From NCBI GenBank assembly GCA_947044405.1, contig CAMRHE010000063.1, positions 5,506,501 to 5,570,500 of the forward strand: a stretch of DNA of 64,000 bases, written 5' to 3'. This document shows, in pieces, positions 45,390 to 57,440 of this stretch. The position numbers and the translations under genes were made by a program. Every line of letters starts with the position of its first letter. Positions within the stretch are counted from its first letter, which is position 1. The notes under the pieces are model-generated. The model saw only the letters and a list, made by a program, of their open reading frames with translations, made no database searches and was not told the DNA's origin. The DNA comes from Leptodactylus fallax. Lineage: Eukaryota; Chordata; Amphibia; Anura; Leptodactylidae.

Positions 45390-45800
45390 CAAATACAGAA
45401 CCCATACAAGACCTCTTAAATACAGACCACAGACCTGGCCCTCTAAATACAGACCCCAGACCTGACCCTCTAAATCAACCCAAAACCTGGTCCTCTAAAG
45501 ACAGACCCCAGACCTGGCCATTAAAATACAGACCCCAATCCTGGCCCTTTAAATACAGACCCTAAACTTGGTTCTCTAAATACAGACCCTAGACCTGACC
45601 CTCTAAAGACAGACTCCAGACCTGGCCCTCTAAATACAAACCCCAGACCTGGCCCGATAAATACAGACCCCAGATCTGGCCCTCTAAGTACAGACCCCAG
45701 ACCTGACCCTCTAAATACAGACCCCAGACCTAGCCTTCTAAATACAGACCCCAGACCTGGCCCTCTAAATACAGACCCCAGACCATATTCTCTAAATTAA
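45390..45800. repeat. 27-bp minisatellite, about 15 copies
   Basis: Unit TACAGACCCCAGACCTGGCC plus CTCTAAA, repeated with substitutions and a few one- to three-base changes. It decays at both ends (ACAAACCCAGACACTTG on the left, CAGACCATATTCTCTAAA on the right). Confidence 0.92.
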
Positions 45801-46394
45801 TAGATTCCAGATCAAACCTACTTAATAAATCCAGACCCTCTAAACAAATACAGAATTCGGACCAGCCTAGAGCAGATGCTGCTGATACATATTTGCATGC
45901 AGTAAGTTCTGGGATTCTTGCCTGCTTTTTCATTAGTCCAGGAAAAGGGGGGTTCCGATATTATGGTTGGAGGTGTCCCATTTGAGTAGTATCTAATAAA
46001 GAGAACCCGAACCAAAGGACTCTTCTCTGTTACCTCAACAAGTTATAATAATGAATTCCTGTAGTCGGTATAACATCAACATGTCAAAGATGATGGTGAC
46101 GCCAGTTCAGAGATCGTTCACCGCGTGTAAGGAAGGTTTCCTGGAGAATCAATCAAGACGTCATACGTTACTCTCAGGTTTTTAAGAATTGGTTTAATAT
46201 GTTTCATTTCTCGAAGGAAAGAAAAATAATAAAAAAGTAATTTGTTCTTCGCCATGTGGGTAAATCCCTGAACCAGGTCTCCGCTCGACACGACATGATG
46301 AAACGATAAGAATTTTTCCGACCTCTTTAAAAATTCAATGAGCTGTTAATGGAGAGCAATTACTTCTACATATGGTAGGAATGATATGTAGACA
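45801..46394. other. No gene recognised
   Basis: Intronic; no identifiable element. Confidence 0.4.
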
Positions 46395-46480
46395 CAAGGG
46401 TGTAGCTATAGGGGGTGCAACGGTGGCAAGCACATCTGGGCACTGGCACCTAGAAGGGGCCCCTTTGCCAAGAGTTGCTC
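46395..46480 (+). mobile_element. Partial hAT-B MITE
   Basis: CAAGGGTGTAGCTATAGGGG and GTGCAACGGTGGCAAGCA match the first half of 50365-50533. The rest has been lost after GGGGCCCCTTTGCC. Confidence 0.65.
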
Positions 46481-46779
46481 AAGACACCAGCATCCAGAGG
46501 AGGGACCAGCTCTCATGGTGCCCAAGACTGTGGTTTCATAACATGTCCCAACCCTCTCAGGCCCTGAAGTTGGACATTTGTTGAGTTTATGGCCTCCTGT
46601 CCTCCACTAATCCATCGTCTTCTAAGACAGCCAACTAAGGCAGCCATCTGCTCTACCGACCCCTTGTTTTATGAGTGGCATATGATATGAGTGACATATG
46701 ATATGAGTGACATATGATAAGTGGGGACCTTGTCACAGAATGTGCATTGGGAACAAGTAGGAGCATTTGGCACTTGGCT

Positions 46780-47060
46780 TTCAGAAAAGAAAATTTTTGG
46801 ATGAGGCCACGACCAGTGATCCTTTTGGGGCATGACTTGTACCCTCTTGCACCCTTTCTTGTGATGTGGGCAAGCAATGTTCTGACCATGCCCCTTTTTT
46901 GAGACCTTAAAGTGCCCATGCCACTTGTAAAGTCACAGCCTACTGTATGTAAGGGCATTTCACGCGACCCAGGAGATTTGCCCTTTCCTATAGGAGTCTG
47001 GGAGGTCAACCCTCTTTTTGTGAGCCTCTCAGACGCTCAAGGAGGCTTGGCAAGTATGGC
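46780..47060 (-). repeat. Dispersed repeat of CCAACTCTCCCAAAATGTCC type
   Basis: Inverted: GGAGATTTGCCCTTTCCTAT, GAGTCTGGGAGG and CAAGGAGGCTTGGCAAGTAT (to 47059). The copy in the opposite orientation at 32505 has the same order. Confidence 0.65.
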
Positions 47061-47194
47061 TTTATGTGACAACTCTGTATAATCACGTAAATATACATTT
47101 TGTACAGCCAGGGCCAAAGCTTGCTAGACACTTGGCCAAATGTATAAAAAAAAGAAATCTACATTTTACTGTTAGCAACCAGACTCTTATTCTA

Positions 47195-47305
47195 AAATGA
47201 TTGGTTGCTATGGATTACACCTCTGCTATTGGTTGCTATGGACTACACCTCTGCTATTGGTTGCTATGGACTACACCTTCGCTATTGGTTGCTATGGTCA
47301 ATTCT
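47195..47305 (+). repeat. 28-bp tandem repeat with GGTTGCTATGG
   Basis: CTATTGGTTGCTATGGACTA with CACCTCTG, spaced 28 bp (for example 47221 and 47249); about four copies. Upstream, GTTAGCAACCAG (47171-47182) is the opposite arm. The tandem therefore grew from one arm of the X-box inverted-repeat element seen at 38970-39075. Each unit holds an ATTGG box and an RFX-like half site. Confidence 0.85.
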
Positions 47306-47419
47306 TAAACAGTGATGACGCCATTTTAAAACCTATGCAAGGAGCCTGTCAATTTTTTCTTTCTTGAAATGTGGTAGATAATAGTAGGGGTTACCATAAT
47401 TTGCCCTGTATGGAAGCCA

Positions 47420-47650
47420 TGTCAGCTGCAGCAGCCATTTGTGCAGCTGTGACAGGAAGTGCAGCCATATTGATTGTCACCTATAACTTAGCATCTCATT
47501 GATTAATAGTAAAATTGCCAATTTGTTCCTTGTTGACGAGTTAGCAAAATGAAGAGTTATTTGTTTTTTTCCAATGAGCTAAATCAAAGGTGACAATCAA
47601 TATGGCTGCACTTCCTGTTTCATTTGCAAAATGGCCGTCCTATCTCAATA
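47420..47650. mobile_element. Hairpin with perfect 31-bp arms (F10)
   Basis: 47452-47482 (ACAGGAAGTGCAGCCATATT, then GATTGTCACCT) and 47588-47618 are exact reverse complements over 31 bp with a 105-bp loop. Weaker pairing continues outward (GCCATTTGTGCAG versus TTTGCAAAATGGC). Each arm carries an ETS-type core ACAGGAAGTG and GCAGCCATATTG, related to the repeats at 40.0-40.9 kb. Confidence 0.85.
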
Positions 47651-49097
47651 GTAAAATGTCCATATCTGTAAAGTAACGGGAACTTATTGCCTAAACTTTG
47701 GCTTCTGATTTATTATTATCTGCACCATTTTACATTTTGAGGGAACTGTCGATATACAATTTCTATGTTGTTGTATGTATGGGCATCTTAAAAGGGATTT
47801 TATGAAATTGAAAAATGGCTAAAAAAAAATTGCTGCCAGACACCCCATATACTGTATGTGAATACTGCAATACCAGCCGTAACCTGTAGACAAGAGTGGT
47901 GCTGTTTTTTTGAAGAAAGCAGCTGTGATTTTTATGGTTTCTTTTGCATTTTTATGCAGAATTTTTACTTTTCAGATGTTCCTTTACTTTAGTATATATT
48001 ATGAACTGTGATTCCAGTCACCTGTTATTTTTAGCTTTTTTTTAATTCCCTGCAAATAGCTGATTTTTTTTTTATTATGCTGTAGAATGTGGTCATGGGA
48101 TATGTCCCAAGTTACGGAGCTGGTTGACTACGACTGGGAATGTTGACTGTCACCTAGTCTCTCCAATATAAGAAGCTGGTTAAACAGTCCTTCCCCCTCC
48201 GCCAAGTTTTCCTCCGCAGGTTTCAAAACAGTTTTCATTGCCAAAGTCAGCCAGAGTCCGAGCTGATATCCAGATGTTAGTCATGTAGAAATCACTTGGC
48301 AGCCCGTCGCGATTCCTTTGATGTGAATGTTCAAAGTATGTTATAGTCTGAACAATCCTCATCTAAGAAATTCACTACCAGATTTTATTTTACAATTAGT
48401 CGTAGCATAGAAGGTGTATAGAATTCCTTAAGTGACATAAATCTACAAAAAATGGCCGTAACTATGTATATTTAAAGGATTCAAATTAAAAAAATTTTAA
48501 ATTTTTTTTCATTACAAATGACATCTTTCAGTTCGTTACTTTCCATTATATTTTGGTGGAAATTCCCTCTAAATGTAAAAAATAATAAGATGGTACTAAT
48601 GATACTTACCATAAGATGTTCCTCTTCTTGTTACTGCCCTGTGACATTGTAATGAAAAAAAGTATATAGGGCCAGCATTGGCGCTAGGCAAATCTAGACT
48701 GTTGTTAGGGCCCACTGGGCTTAGATGGTCCATGGAGGTCTAGGTCAATCCATGGGTGGTGCCAAGGAGAAAGTCAAGGTGGAAAAAATATTAATGCATA
48801 AAGATAACTTCAAGTAGAGATACGGTAGACATTTCTATGGAGATCACATGTTTCTGGAGCGATCTTTCATCAGGTCTGGTCCTCTCTTGTCTAGAAAAGG
48901 TTATGGACCGTAGACAGCAGATCCCTTTCATATAACCAGATCTCAGCCCTCTACTAACTCGGCTATAAGTAACCTAGGAGCTTTACAACATTCAGCCACC
49001 TCAACTTCTCCTCGAGCATCTCTTTCATACCCCTCCAACCTTAGATTTTTCACCACCAAGCCATACTCCTAGAGTTGAACATTCATGTGACTTGCTG
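47651..49097. other. Unassigned intron with one F8 half hairpin
   Basis: 47862-47920 has AATACTGCAATACCAGCCGT and GACAAGAGTGGTGCTGTTTT, the right half of F8. The rest is AT-rich without gene signal. Confidence 0.45.
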
Positions 49098-49261
49098 CAG
49101 GGATGTAAGTTGAAGCTCCTGTGCTCCAATCTGTGCCTGGGCCCCCATTTACCATATGATATCCATAATACTTGTGTCTTCAAATGTTGTAGAGAAGCTT
49201 TTGGACCTCCTTAGGCTCCAGGGCCTGGTAGTGATCTGCACCCCCTATGACTATGCCCCTG
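49098..49261 (-). mobile_element. hAT-type MITE, family hAT-B (164 bp), perfect 8-bp duplication
   Basis: Begins CAGGGATGTAAGTTG and ends TGACTATGCCCCTG. ACTTGCTG is present at 49090-49097 and again at 49262-49269. Inside are GAAGCTCCTGTGCTCCAATC and TTAGGCTCCAGGGCCTGG, as in other family members. The perfect duplication makes this the firmest hAT call in the window. Confidence 0.95.
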
Positions 49262-50309
49262 ACTTGCTGCTGTATTACCTTGGACTGAACATACTGCCCT
49301 ATGGTGCTTTATCTTTTAGGCCAAGGGTGGGATAGGCATAGAGCCCACTATGACTTCCAAGGGCCCACATACACTGGAAGTCGGACCTCCCAGGAGACAT
49401 CCATTTTATCATCAGTGATCGGTGTCCGATCAGACCAGTCTCTAGCGGAGGGAAAGCCTGCTACAGTAAGAACCATTCCCCACTGCTGCTATGAGGACTA
49501 GCTCCACCCCATTCACTAAACCACAGCCCCTTCAGTGGCCCCCTCTCTAGCTAAAACGACAGAGATTAGGAGGTAATGGATTCTACTTTTTCTACCATAT
49601 ATCTGCAAGTCTGTGCAAAATGTCCTCCTGACAGACAAGTGCGGTGTATAAGTCTTTTATTCTAGGTTTTTTACCTCGTTCTTTCCTAGATTTATCATCC
49701 CTTTAAATAACATTAAGGATTCTGTAAGCTGACAAGCTTGCCAAATACTTCACCTGGGAATCAGGTTAACAATGATGAGAGCCAGCGACAGAACAAAGTC
49801 AAGAATCTATGCGCTTCTCAGCCATACCATGAATCTCTCTAACTATGTACAATGTATCCCGGCTGTCACTATATTTAAGCCTTGACGCTCCTCTCGAAGT
49901 GCTCTCTTCCATATATTTGTAAGTAATTTGAGCTCTATTCGGCAGGGAACCTGAAAAGCATCAAACGCCATCACATTATACAGCATACTAGTAAACACCA
50001 GGGCACTGGCAAAATGGCACCTATATTTTTGTCTAGGGTTGGAATGACCCTCCTGGAAACCACAGGATCCTCTGGTGGACTGAAAGGAGTATTCCCTTCT
50101 TAGGTATTTACGCCATAACTACAGTATATCCAATAAATTCTTCTAGATGGTGGTTCCATCAATAATTGACCCACGTGGGGGTTTATTAAAACACCATGTG
50201 GAGGTGACGAGGACCAATCACTTGCCGCTAGGGTTTATTTCTTGGGGGTTGATTCACAGATAACCTATTTGGACTTATTGGTGATAAGTCCTGTGTGTAG
50301 AATGGACAA
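49262..50309. other. No gene recognised
   Basis: Intronic. GGAAACCACAGGATCCTCTG at 50056-50075 is a fragment of the hAT-A interior. Nothing else. Confidence 0.4.
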
Positions 50310-50850
50310 CAAAGATTAAAGTGGTCATCAATACAAGATTGGTGAAGGTGCCAGGTGTCGACTCCAGGGGTGTAGCTATAGGGGGTGCAGCAGTAGTAGT
50401 TGCTACCAGGGCCTGGACCCTGAGGGGGCCCAAAAGGTCCCTAAGTCACATAACATATACGCCACTCTAAATGACACAAGGTAGGTAGGGGGTCCCATTA
50501 CAAATTTTGTACTGGGGTCAAGTTACACTTCTGTCGGACTCCCACCAATTTCATATTGATGACCTATCCTAAGGATAGGTGAATCGCCACCGATCAGCTG
50601 ATATCTCCACAGTGTACAGAGCCAAAAGCAGGGAGGCAGCTCCGTACACTGTGTAGTGGCCATGCCTTGCTTTTGCAGCCCAGCTTACATTCACTTGAGC
50701 ACTCTTACTTAATTTCACAAAAGATCTTCTACCCAGGTTTATAGAAGATATCAGGTGATCAATCGGAGTGCCAGCTGTCAGACTTTTACCGATCTCATAC
50801 CGATGACCTTACGTAAGGATAGGTCATCAACATTGGACAACCCCATTGAC
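50310..50850. repeat. Dispersed repeat 'GGTCATCAAT', foldback, split by a MITE
   Basis: GTGGTCATCAATACAAGATT (50321) at the left pairs with AAGGATAGGTCATCAACATT (50815) in sense, and the inner ATGACCTATCCTAAGGATAG is self-complementary. CACAGTGTACAGAGCC pairs with GCTCCGTACACTGTGTAG (50638-50655). The left part is interrupted at 50365-50533. The same family is at 19618-20070. Confidence 0.7.
50365..50533 (+). mobile_element. hAT-type MITE, family hAT-B (169 bp), nested
   Basis: Begins CAGGGGTGTAGCTATAGG and ends AAGTTACACTTCTG. TCGACTC (50358-50364) and TCGGACTC (50534-50541) are an 8-bp duplication with one base deleted on the left. The surrounding repeat reads through (GGTGTCG...GGACTCCCACCAAT). 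Confidence 0.88.
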
Positions 50851-52035
50851 ATGACGTAGAGATGTACAAGTAGAGGTAGTGTTGGTCCCCAGTGTGATTC
50901 CAGTTGAGTACTTTCGGTACCTATAGTTGGGAAGTTTATGTTGTTTATGCATCTTTTTGCATCCATTTTTACCAATAACTTTGTGTTATTTTTCAGTCAA
51001 CTTTTTGTCAGTCTTTACGTTGTGCCTATTGAGGATTACTGAATGTGACATCAGTATCTGAATAACGTCTTCCCCATAACTACAATGATGCAGCAGATTA
51101 GTCAATCCGAGACTTAAATCTCAACTTCTTTCTTTTTTCTTGTTCTAATTGTTCACAAGCTCAAACGGTTGTCAAGTCTTGAAATGACTTTCGGTGATGA
51201 GAAAAGATCTTCACTAAAAGGCACAACAGGAACCAAGTCAATAATTTAAGAAGTGTATTCAGCACTCGGAGGTGTCATTTATAGGTGGAAATTGTGTTGA
51301 ATTTAATAGTGCGTTTAAAAAAACCTTAAAATTGACTTCTCTAAAAGTACCAAAGTAGATGTTTTTCGCGAGGGATCCTCCACCCAAGTTGATTATGGTT
51401 ATATGGGTAATGTATTAGTAAAGGTGTCCATATTCCTTGAGTAGCTATAGGCCCAACACTGGCAGCTATTCCTCATGACTCTCTCACGCATTTCTGGTGA
51501 GTAATAATAAAAGGATTGGGCATGTAAAATTCATCTGCCTGATCCTATCATTCCCTGAGAGGTGATATCACATTCAGGCATGTTGAGGGGTCTCCATATA
51601 AATAAGTTAGTTGGCCTGTCCTGCCGGAGGAGAAATAGAGAAAGGCCTGGCAATGTCACACTAGACAAGAATTCAAGATCTTTCCCATTGCCTTTGCACA
51701 TTTGAGAGTAGATCACAGATGCTATTTCGAGAATCCTGTATTCTGCCTACAAAGAAGTGGATACAGGCTGTCATAAAACAGCCTGTGTCTCGGAGGCTTT
51801 TTGGATTTTAGGAATTCTGAAATATTGCAGTTTACTGTCCGCGGAAACCTCACTGTAGGTTAACACTTTCTATTATGTAGAGATCACTTTTCAGCTTGTG
51901 CTGTGTGCAGGGGCAAGGTCAATTGTAATGTCATTATGATAAGAGGTTGGGAATGCAATGAAAGGTAACCAACTGAAGGAAGATAACACTGGATCTGGAT
52001 GGCTCAAGTTCTCTCCCCCCTTTCTGCACAGTGAC
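50851..52035. other. No gene recognised
   Basis: Intronic; no identifiable element. Confidence 0.4.
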
Positions 52036-52350
52036 CTTGGCACAGAGCATGCTCACGATTATGTCACAGGGTATGCTCACAACTATGTCAAAGAACATAC
52101 TCACCTCAATCTCACAGAGCATACTAATCACAATGTCACAGAGCACGCTTGCCACAATCTCACAGAGCATACTCACCACAAGGTCACAGGGTATGCTCAC
52201 CACAATGTCACAGAGTATGCTCACCACAATCTCAAAGAGCATACTCACCACAATGTCACAGAGCATACTCACCACAATGCCACAAACCATGCTCAGCACA
52301 ATGTCACAGAGCAGGTTCACCACAATGTCACAGAGCAAGCTCAGACAGTG
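52036..52350. repeat. 24-bp minisatellite, about 13 copies
   Basis: Unit CACAATGTCACAGAGCATAC plus TCAC, with exact 24-bp spacing (for example GCTCAC at 52051 and 52075). Because 24 is divisible by three, frames of 69-143 aa stay open on both strands (His-rich, Ser/Thr-rich, or Val/Ile/Cys-rich). None is supported as a gene. Confidence 0.93.
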
Positions 52351-53412
52351 TATCATGAAAGTCAGAAAATTGACCTGACAAATGTTTGATCACTAGGAGC
52401 CTCAAAATCACTAAAATGGAGGTCCCAAAATGTTAAATGGAATAGGCGTCCAAAAAGGTTGAATGCAGTAGCATTTCTAGGTCATTGCATGGAGTAATGG
52501 TCGAACAGAAAGAGTCAATCAACATTACTGTGCAGATGAGGAGGAAAGGGGGATTGGGAACTCCTTATTTTAATGATTGGTGCAGTCTCCAATGATCAAA
52601 CATCTACTGTCTTCCCTCAGACTGGTAGAGATGCCCCTTTGCGCTACAAGTATAGGCCATTTTTCCATACGGCCTAGATATTAAAGCACATAGGAACAAT
52701 TTACCCTTCCTGCCAGTACCTAGGCCCCTAGAGAAACCTTGCAATAATATAGTATAATTTATCATTCTGGACACTCAGGTTTCCACTATGTTCCGCTTGG
52801 CTTATTTTTGTGTTTTGTCTGGGATTATGATCCAAAAGTACCATTTATTGACTTTATTCTCAACCTCCCAAGTTTCATCTTTTCAGCTCTCCCTCATTGT
52901 CTAGCACGTAAAACATGTGAAGAATAAGCTGATGATCTATGTTATCCTGACCAGCCAGAGAACCACAGTGTGGTCCCGAGAGAGGCATTAATGTATGATT
53001 ATGGTTAGTTTCACGGTCACGCCCTAACACTACAGAATCAAATTATGGTTGATGATGACGTCAACTCCATCTGCTGTACCACAGTATATGTCATCACTAT
53101 AGCTCAAATGTATATAAACAAGACATGAGATTTTATCGGAGAATTTTTTCGTTTGTGAAAATTTTTGTAATATGTAAAATTGTTACAACTTTACATTTTT
53201 GAATTATAATACCCTACAGATAACTCGACATACATTGACCAACTTAATGGGCCGGTGCAAAGACCAAGTCAAAAATGAGGCTGTGTCGCTGATTGGAGGT
53301 GATAAAGTCAAAAGAATCCAAAAATTAGCAGAAGACTTACCCAACAATGGGTTTTATTGAGGGTTTGGCCTAACTATGACGAATCTTAGAGTTATTAGGT
53401 ATTCTTATATTG
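52351..53412. other. No gene recognised
   Basis: Intronic; no repeat arms seen. Confidence 0.4.
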
Positions 53413-53768
53413 GTTGAGGTGGAGTAAATTCCAGTTTGTTTCATCATTTAATAGGCCCCCGCTCCACTGATTCCAGAGCACTTGGCATTTTTCTCTAGTC
53501 CCCACCGTTCCAGAGCAATCAGTGCAGTTTGTTTTGGTACCTGATATGTAACTAGACTCTCTAATAGCAAGTGGGTGCTGTCAGGCGTGACACCACCCAC
53601 TTTTCCTTAGAGAGTCTAGTTACAATATATATCAGACACCAAAACTAATTGCACTGATTGTTTGGGAACGGTGGGGGCTAGAGAAAAAATTTCAACTGTA
53701 ACAATATTAGTGGAACGGGGCCTATTAAAAGATGAAAAGAACTGGAGGTGGTGGAAGGTCTTCTTTAA
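53413..53768. mobile_element. Foldback MITE, family F1 copy b
   Basis: CCCCACCGTTCCAGAGCAAT (53497-53516) pairs with ATTGTTTGGGAACGGTGGGG (53659-53678). AACTAGACTCTCTAA pairs with TTAGAGAGTCTAGTT. An inner hairpin AGTGGGTG...CACCCACTT tips the loop. Shared with copy a: TTTTTCTCTAG, GGGGGCTAGAGAAAAAAT and GGAGGTGGTGGAA. Confidence 0.85.
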
Positions 53769-55129
53769 GACCTAAACAACATGGAAGGTCTTTTCATGAT
53801 CATCCATGGTCAACAGCAGTCTTTGTTTCTTTTTATATGTCATGAATGTGAAGAACACTCCACTGATCTTCATTGTGAGATCCAAAAAGTTCCAAAAAAA
53901 AGATCATCTTCACATAGCAACAGTAGTTTAGGCTAGTGTTCTTCAACCTGTGGCTGGGAGTTCTAGTTCTGTAACAGCTGAAGAGAAACAAGACTGAAAC
54001 CACTGACTGTGTACGCTGAAATCTTAAAATGGTGTCAAACATTACGATTACCCCAGATGTATATTTTTGGATTTTTTGCGATCGTTTGAGACCATTGGTA
54101 ATTATAGAAAACATTGATTTTGGGACACATGGCCAAAGTAAAAGGTAAAAGAAACAGTTTTACGACCCATACATGATGTAGTCCACCTCAGCACTGCAGA
54201 TCCAGTGATTTCCATGTGTTACATAAATGTTTTTGGAAGAAAGGCAGCTATGAAACTATTTTCTGAAATCTAAACATGGACACTGAGAAAATATTCTTAA
54301 CATCAGAGCTTCGCTGCTCTCAAAAATGAGAACCACCTGTCAAAACATTAGAGGAGCGCCACAATTAGCTCAGGAGGAATCTGGAGCACTTCGGTCTCCT
54401 GCATGGAAACGGTCTCGGCTCTGCCGTTATTCTTAGCGCTGTATAGGCAGAAAATGGCAGAGGGCACAGTAAGCAAGTCTACAGGTGACCCGAAACACTA
54501 CAGACCCTCAAAGCAGTAGCCAAATAACAATAGTCTTGGTTTTTTCTTCTTTTTCCTTTATTTTTTGTTTTGTTTAGCCTTTTGTGTTTCTTTTTCTGAT
54601 TTCTTTGCTGTTCTCATTGTGACACAGAATTCCATCCTCAATTTTACACAGAATTTTTCGAAAATTTTGAAATACTTATAATATGAAGGTATGGATCCCT
54701 GTGGTAGACAACACATTGTGGCACTCAAAGTACTATAGGATCCATATTTCAAACTTGTGATGCACGTCATTCATAGGACCCCACGTCAAAACAAGATGGG
54801 CCCCCACCACCAAATGATAGGAAATGGAAACAGTAGCTTTTGGCCCCATGCATATGGGAGAATCCAGGCTGGAAAATGCAGCCCCACACCGTATATATAG
54901 TACAGACAGTAGAGCCTCAGGGAGGCAGGGACTCATTGCATCACTAGAATGCGTAACGTGCAGGTCTACTAACTAGGCTTGGGCTGGGATATCCGGCCAA
55001 TGTACGAACAGGATTTTCCAGCTCGGATTTCCCTGTGTGCATGGGTCCTAAGTAGCGATAATTAAAAGGTACCCCATTTAGTAGTGCTACGGTAGATAGC
55101 AGAAAGCCAATGTGTTATTCTCTACATTA
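53769..55129. other. No gene recognised
   Basis: Intronic; a minus-strand frame at 53833-54114 and others have no domain. GTGTTCTTCAACCTGTGGCT at 53937 resembles a common vertebrate repeat but is too short to assign. Confidence 0.4.
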
Positions 55130-55206
55130 AGGACCTTATTGGGCCCCCTGAATCTCTGGACCCCATAGTCACTGTCGAGTTTGGCTATGGCTGTAGTTAC
55201 ACCAAT
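55130..55206 (-). mobile_element. Partial hAT-B MITE
   Basis: ATTGGGCCCCCTGAATC, GCTATGGCTGTAGTTACACC: one end of the family only. Confidence 0.5.
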
Positions 55207-56175
55207 GGGTCTAATTACACCTCTATATTAATGACCTGTAAGTACATATTGTGCTGCCATATGATACGTGAGGCGCTATATTCTCTCCTAGACACATTGT
55301 AACATGTGTAACATGGAAAATAGTATATGGAGCCATAACATATTGTGTTATAGATATGTGGGCCCATAACACTATTGCGTGCCTGCGGTCCATGGTGTGG
55401 CTGGTAATCTGCATCTTTAATGTGTGACTAATATCAATATGACCAGATCTAAGCAAGTGGAAATTTGTAAATTATTTGTAGAATTTATGGGAATATTTTT
55501 TTTACTTTCCTCTTTCTTTGTTGTGTATTTGTGACGTGTATCCAGTGAGTTGGGTATTTTTGGTATTTTTAGTAGATTGGACAAGAATGTACACTATGAC
55601 ACTGTTCACATTAGGGTAAAGTATTTGGTTTTATGAGTCATGTGAGCAGAAAAATATTTGACTTTTTTTTTTAAGTAAATGTTATAGTCTTTGTGTTTCT
55701 TTTCATGGGACTTTACACTGATAGTTCATTATTAGATGTAACCGGGGTGTATCAGTGACCCCCACTGACATGTGTAGGCCATTTTCTGCAGTCCTGGGAG
55801 CCCTTATTCTCCCAAAGGTTGGGCACCGCACCCATCAGACTTGAAAATAGTCAGAATACCCTTTTAATGTTCTGTAAGTCATTATTACATTCAATTTTAC
55901 TGTAGGCTGTAAAACAAGAAGCTTATTTTGAACCAGTCTATTGTCTTGCTTATTTGGTCACTAGGTGTCATCACACGTGATAGCGGTAATATTTTAGACA
56001 AAAAGGACTATTGGTCAGTCATCTTGTTAAAGGACCTCTAATGTAGCCCGTGCTCAACACTATCAGTGCCAGCTTGTCAGTGGCTTACCATGGCGTCTAT
56101 GGATGCAGTATTATTTATGTAGTGTCTGATTGTATCATTCAGTTTTTATGTGTACCGTATGTTGTTTTATGTGAG
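55207..56175. other. No gene recognised
   Basis: 55250-55400 has loosely repeated ATATGG/CATAAC words, possibly a decayed start of the next array. No gene. Confidence 0.4.
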
Positions 56176-57020
56176 CACCATATGGCAGTATTATATGTTT
56201 ATTGTGATTTACTACTGTATGGCGATATTATATGTTTATTGTTTTTGGCACTGTATGGTGGCATTATAAGTTTATTGTTATTTTCCACTGTATTGCAGTA
56301 TTTTATGTTTATTGCTATTTGGCACTGTATGGCAGTATTATATGTTTTTTGTTATTTAGCACCGTATGGCAATATTATGTTGATTGTTATTTTGCATGAT
56401 ATGAAATTATTATATATTTATAATTATTTTATTGTTATTTGGCAATGTATGGCAGTATTATATGTTTATTATTCGCCACTGTATGGCAGTATCATATATT
56501 TATTGTTATTTGGCACAATATGGCAGTATTATATGTTTATTTTATGACACAATATGGCAGTATGATATGTTTATTTTATGGCACAATATGGCAGTATTAT
56601 ATGTTTATTTTATGGCACTAAATGGCAGTATTATATGTTTATTTTATGGCATTGTATGTCAGTATTATATTTATTTTATGACACAATATGGCAGTATTAT
56701 ATGTTTATTTTATGGCACTAAATGGCAGTATTATATGTTTATTTTATGGCACAATATGGCAGTATTATATGCTTATTTTATGGCACAATATGGCAGTATT
56801 ATATGTTTATTTTTATGGCACAATATGGTAACATTTAAGCACAGCATGGCACTGTTATGTGATTTGTATTGTACTGGGTATGGTATTACTTATGTAGCAT
56901 GTAATTGTATAATTCAGCCTTTGTTATGTTATGTTCTCTGTATGGCATTTTTATATGAGCACTGTATAGCAGTATTATATGTTTATTTCTACTTGGCACT
57001 GTATAGTAGTATTTAAGTAC
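56176..57020. repeat. 34-bp AT-rich minisatellite, more than 20 degenerate copies
   Basis: Unit TGGCAGTATTATATGTTTAT plus TTTATGGCACAATA. Exact 34-bp spacing is seen at 56521, 56555, 56589 and 56623; outer copies vary in length. Overlapping frames rich in Tyr, Ile and Met (up to 194 aa) are repeat products. Confidence 0.9.
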
Positions 57021-57440
57021 AGTATAGCACTATTTTTTTTCGAGTTCTACTTTTCAGCTTCCAAAAATAGGAGGTATCACCCACACATGTAGTTCCCAGG
57101 GGCCAGCTAAACTTAAACTTAGCTAAAGACAACAGGTTGTGCTTCCATCAGTCACACTTATGTGACTACAACATGTAAATATGTGAGATAGGCTACGTTC
57201 ACACCTGCACTGGTATTTCCAGTTGGCATGTATGGCATCAGCTCATTCCCCTCTCCTCATCAAGAACACATGAATACTCGGCCAAACTGAGCATGCATGT
57301 GTACGGTGGTTAGGATGGGATAGCTGTTGGCCAAATGAACATTCCGCCACCGACTAACGAAGGTGTGTGGTCACCTTTGGAGCCCATTTCATGTACCATA
57401 TAATTTACAAACGTGCTCATTTTCTTGTAGAAGGTGGGAA
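57021..57440. repeat. Dispersed-repeat fragments
   Basis: 57190-57240 (CTACGTTCACACCTGCACTG) is a Harbinger-like terminus. 57270-57370 (CTCGGCCAAACTGAGCATGC, GTGTACGGTGG) matches the 'ccatacaca' family, as does the next piece at 57985. Confidence 0.45.

Noticed and set aside
51934..52389. Overlapping frames of 140, 143, 115 and 69 aa
   Set aside because: A 24-bp repeat keeps frames open because its length is divisible by three; no start context, domain or splice signal.
56050..57016. Frames of 165 and 194 aa with a membrane-protein look
   Set aside because: Hydrophobic residues come from the 34-bp AT-rich repeat; the two frames read the same repeat in different registers.
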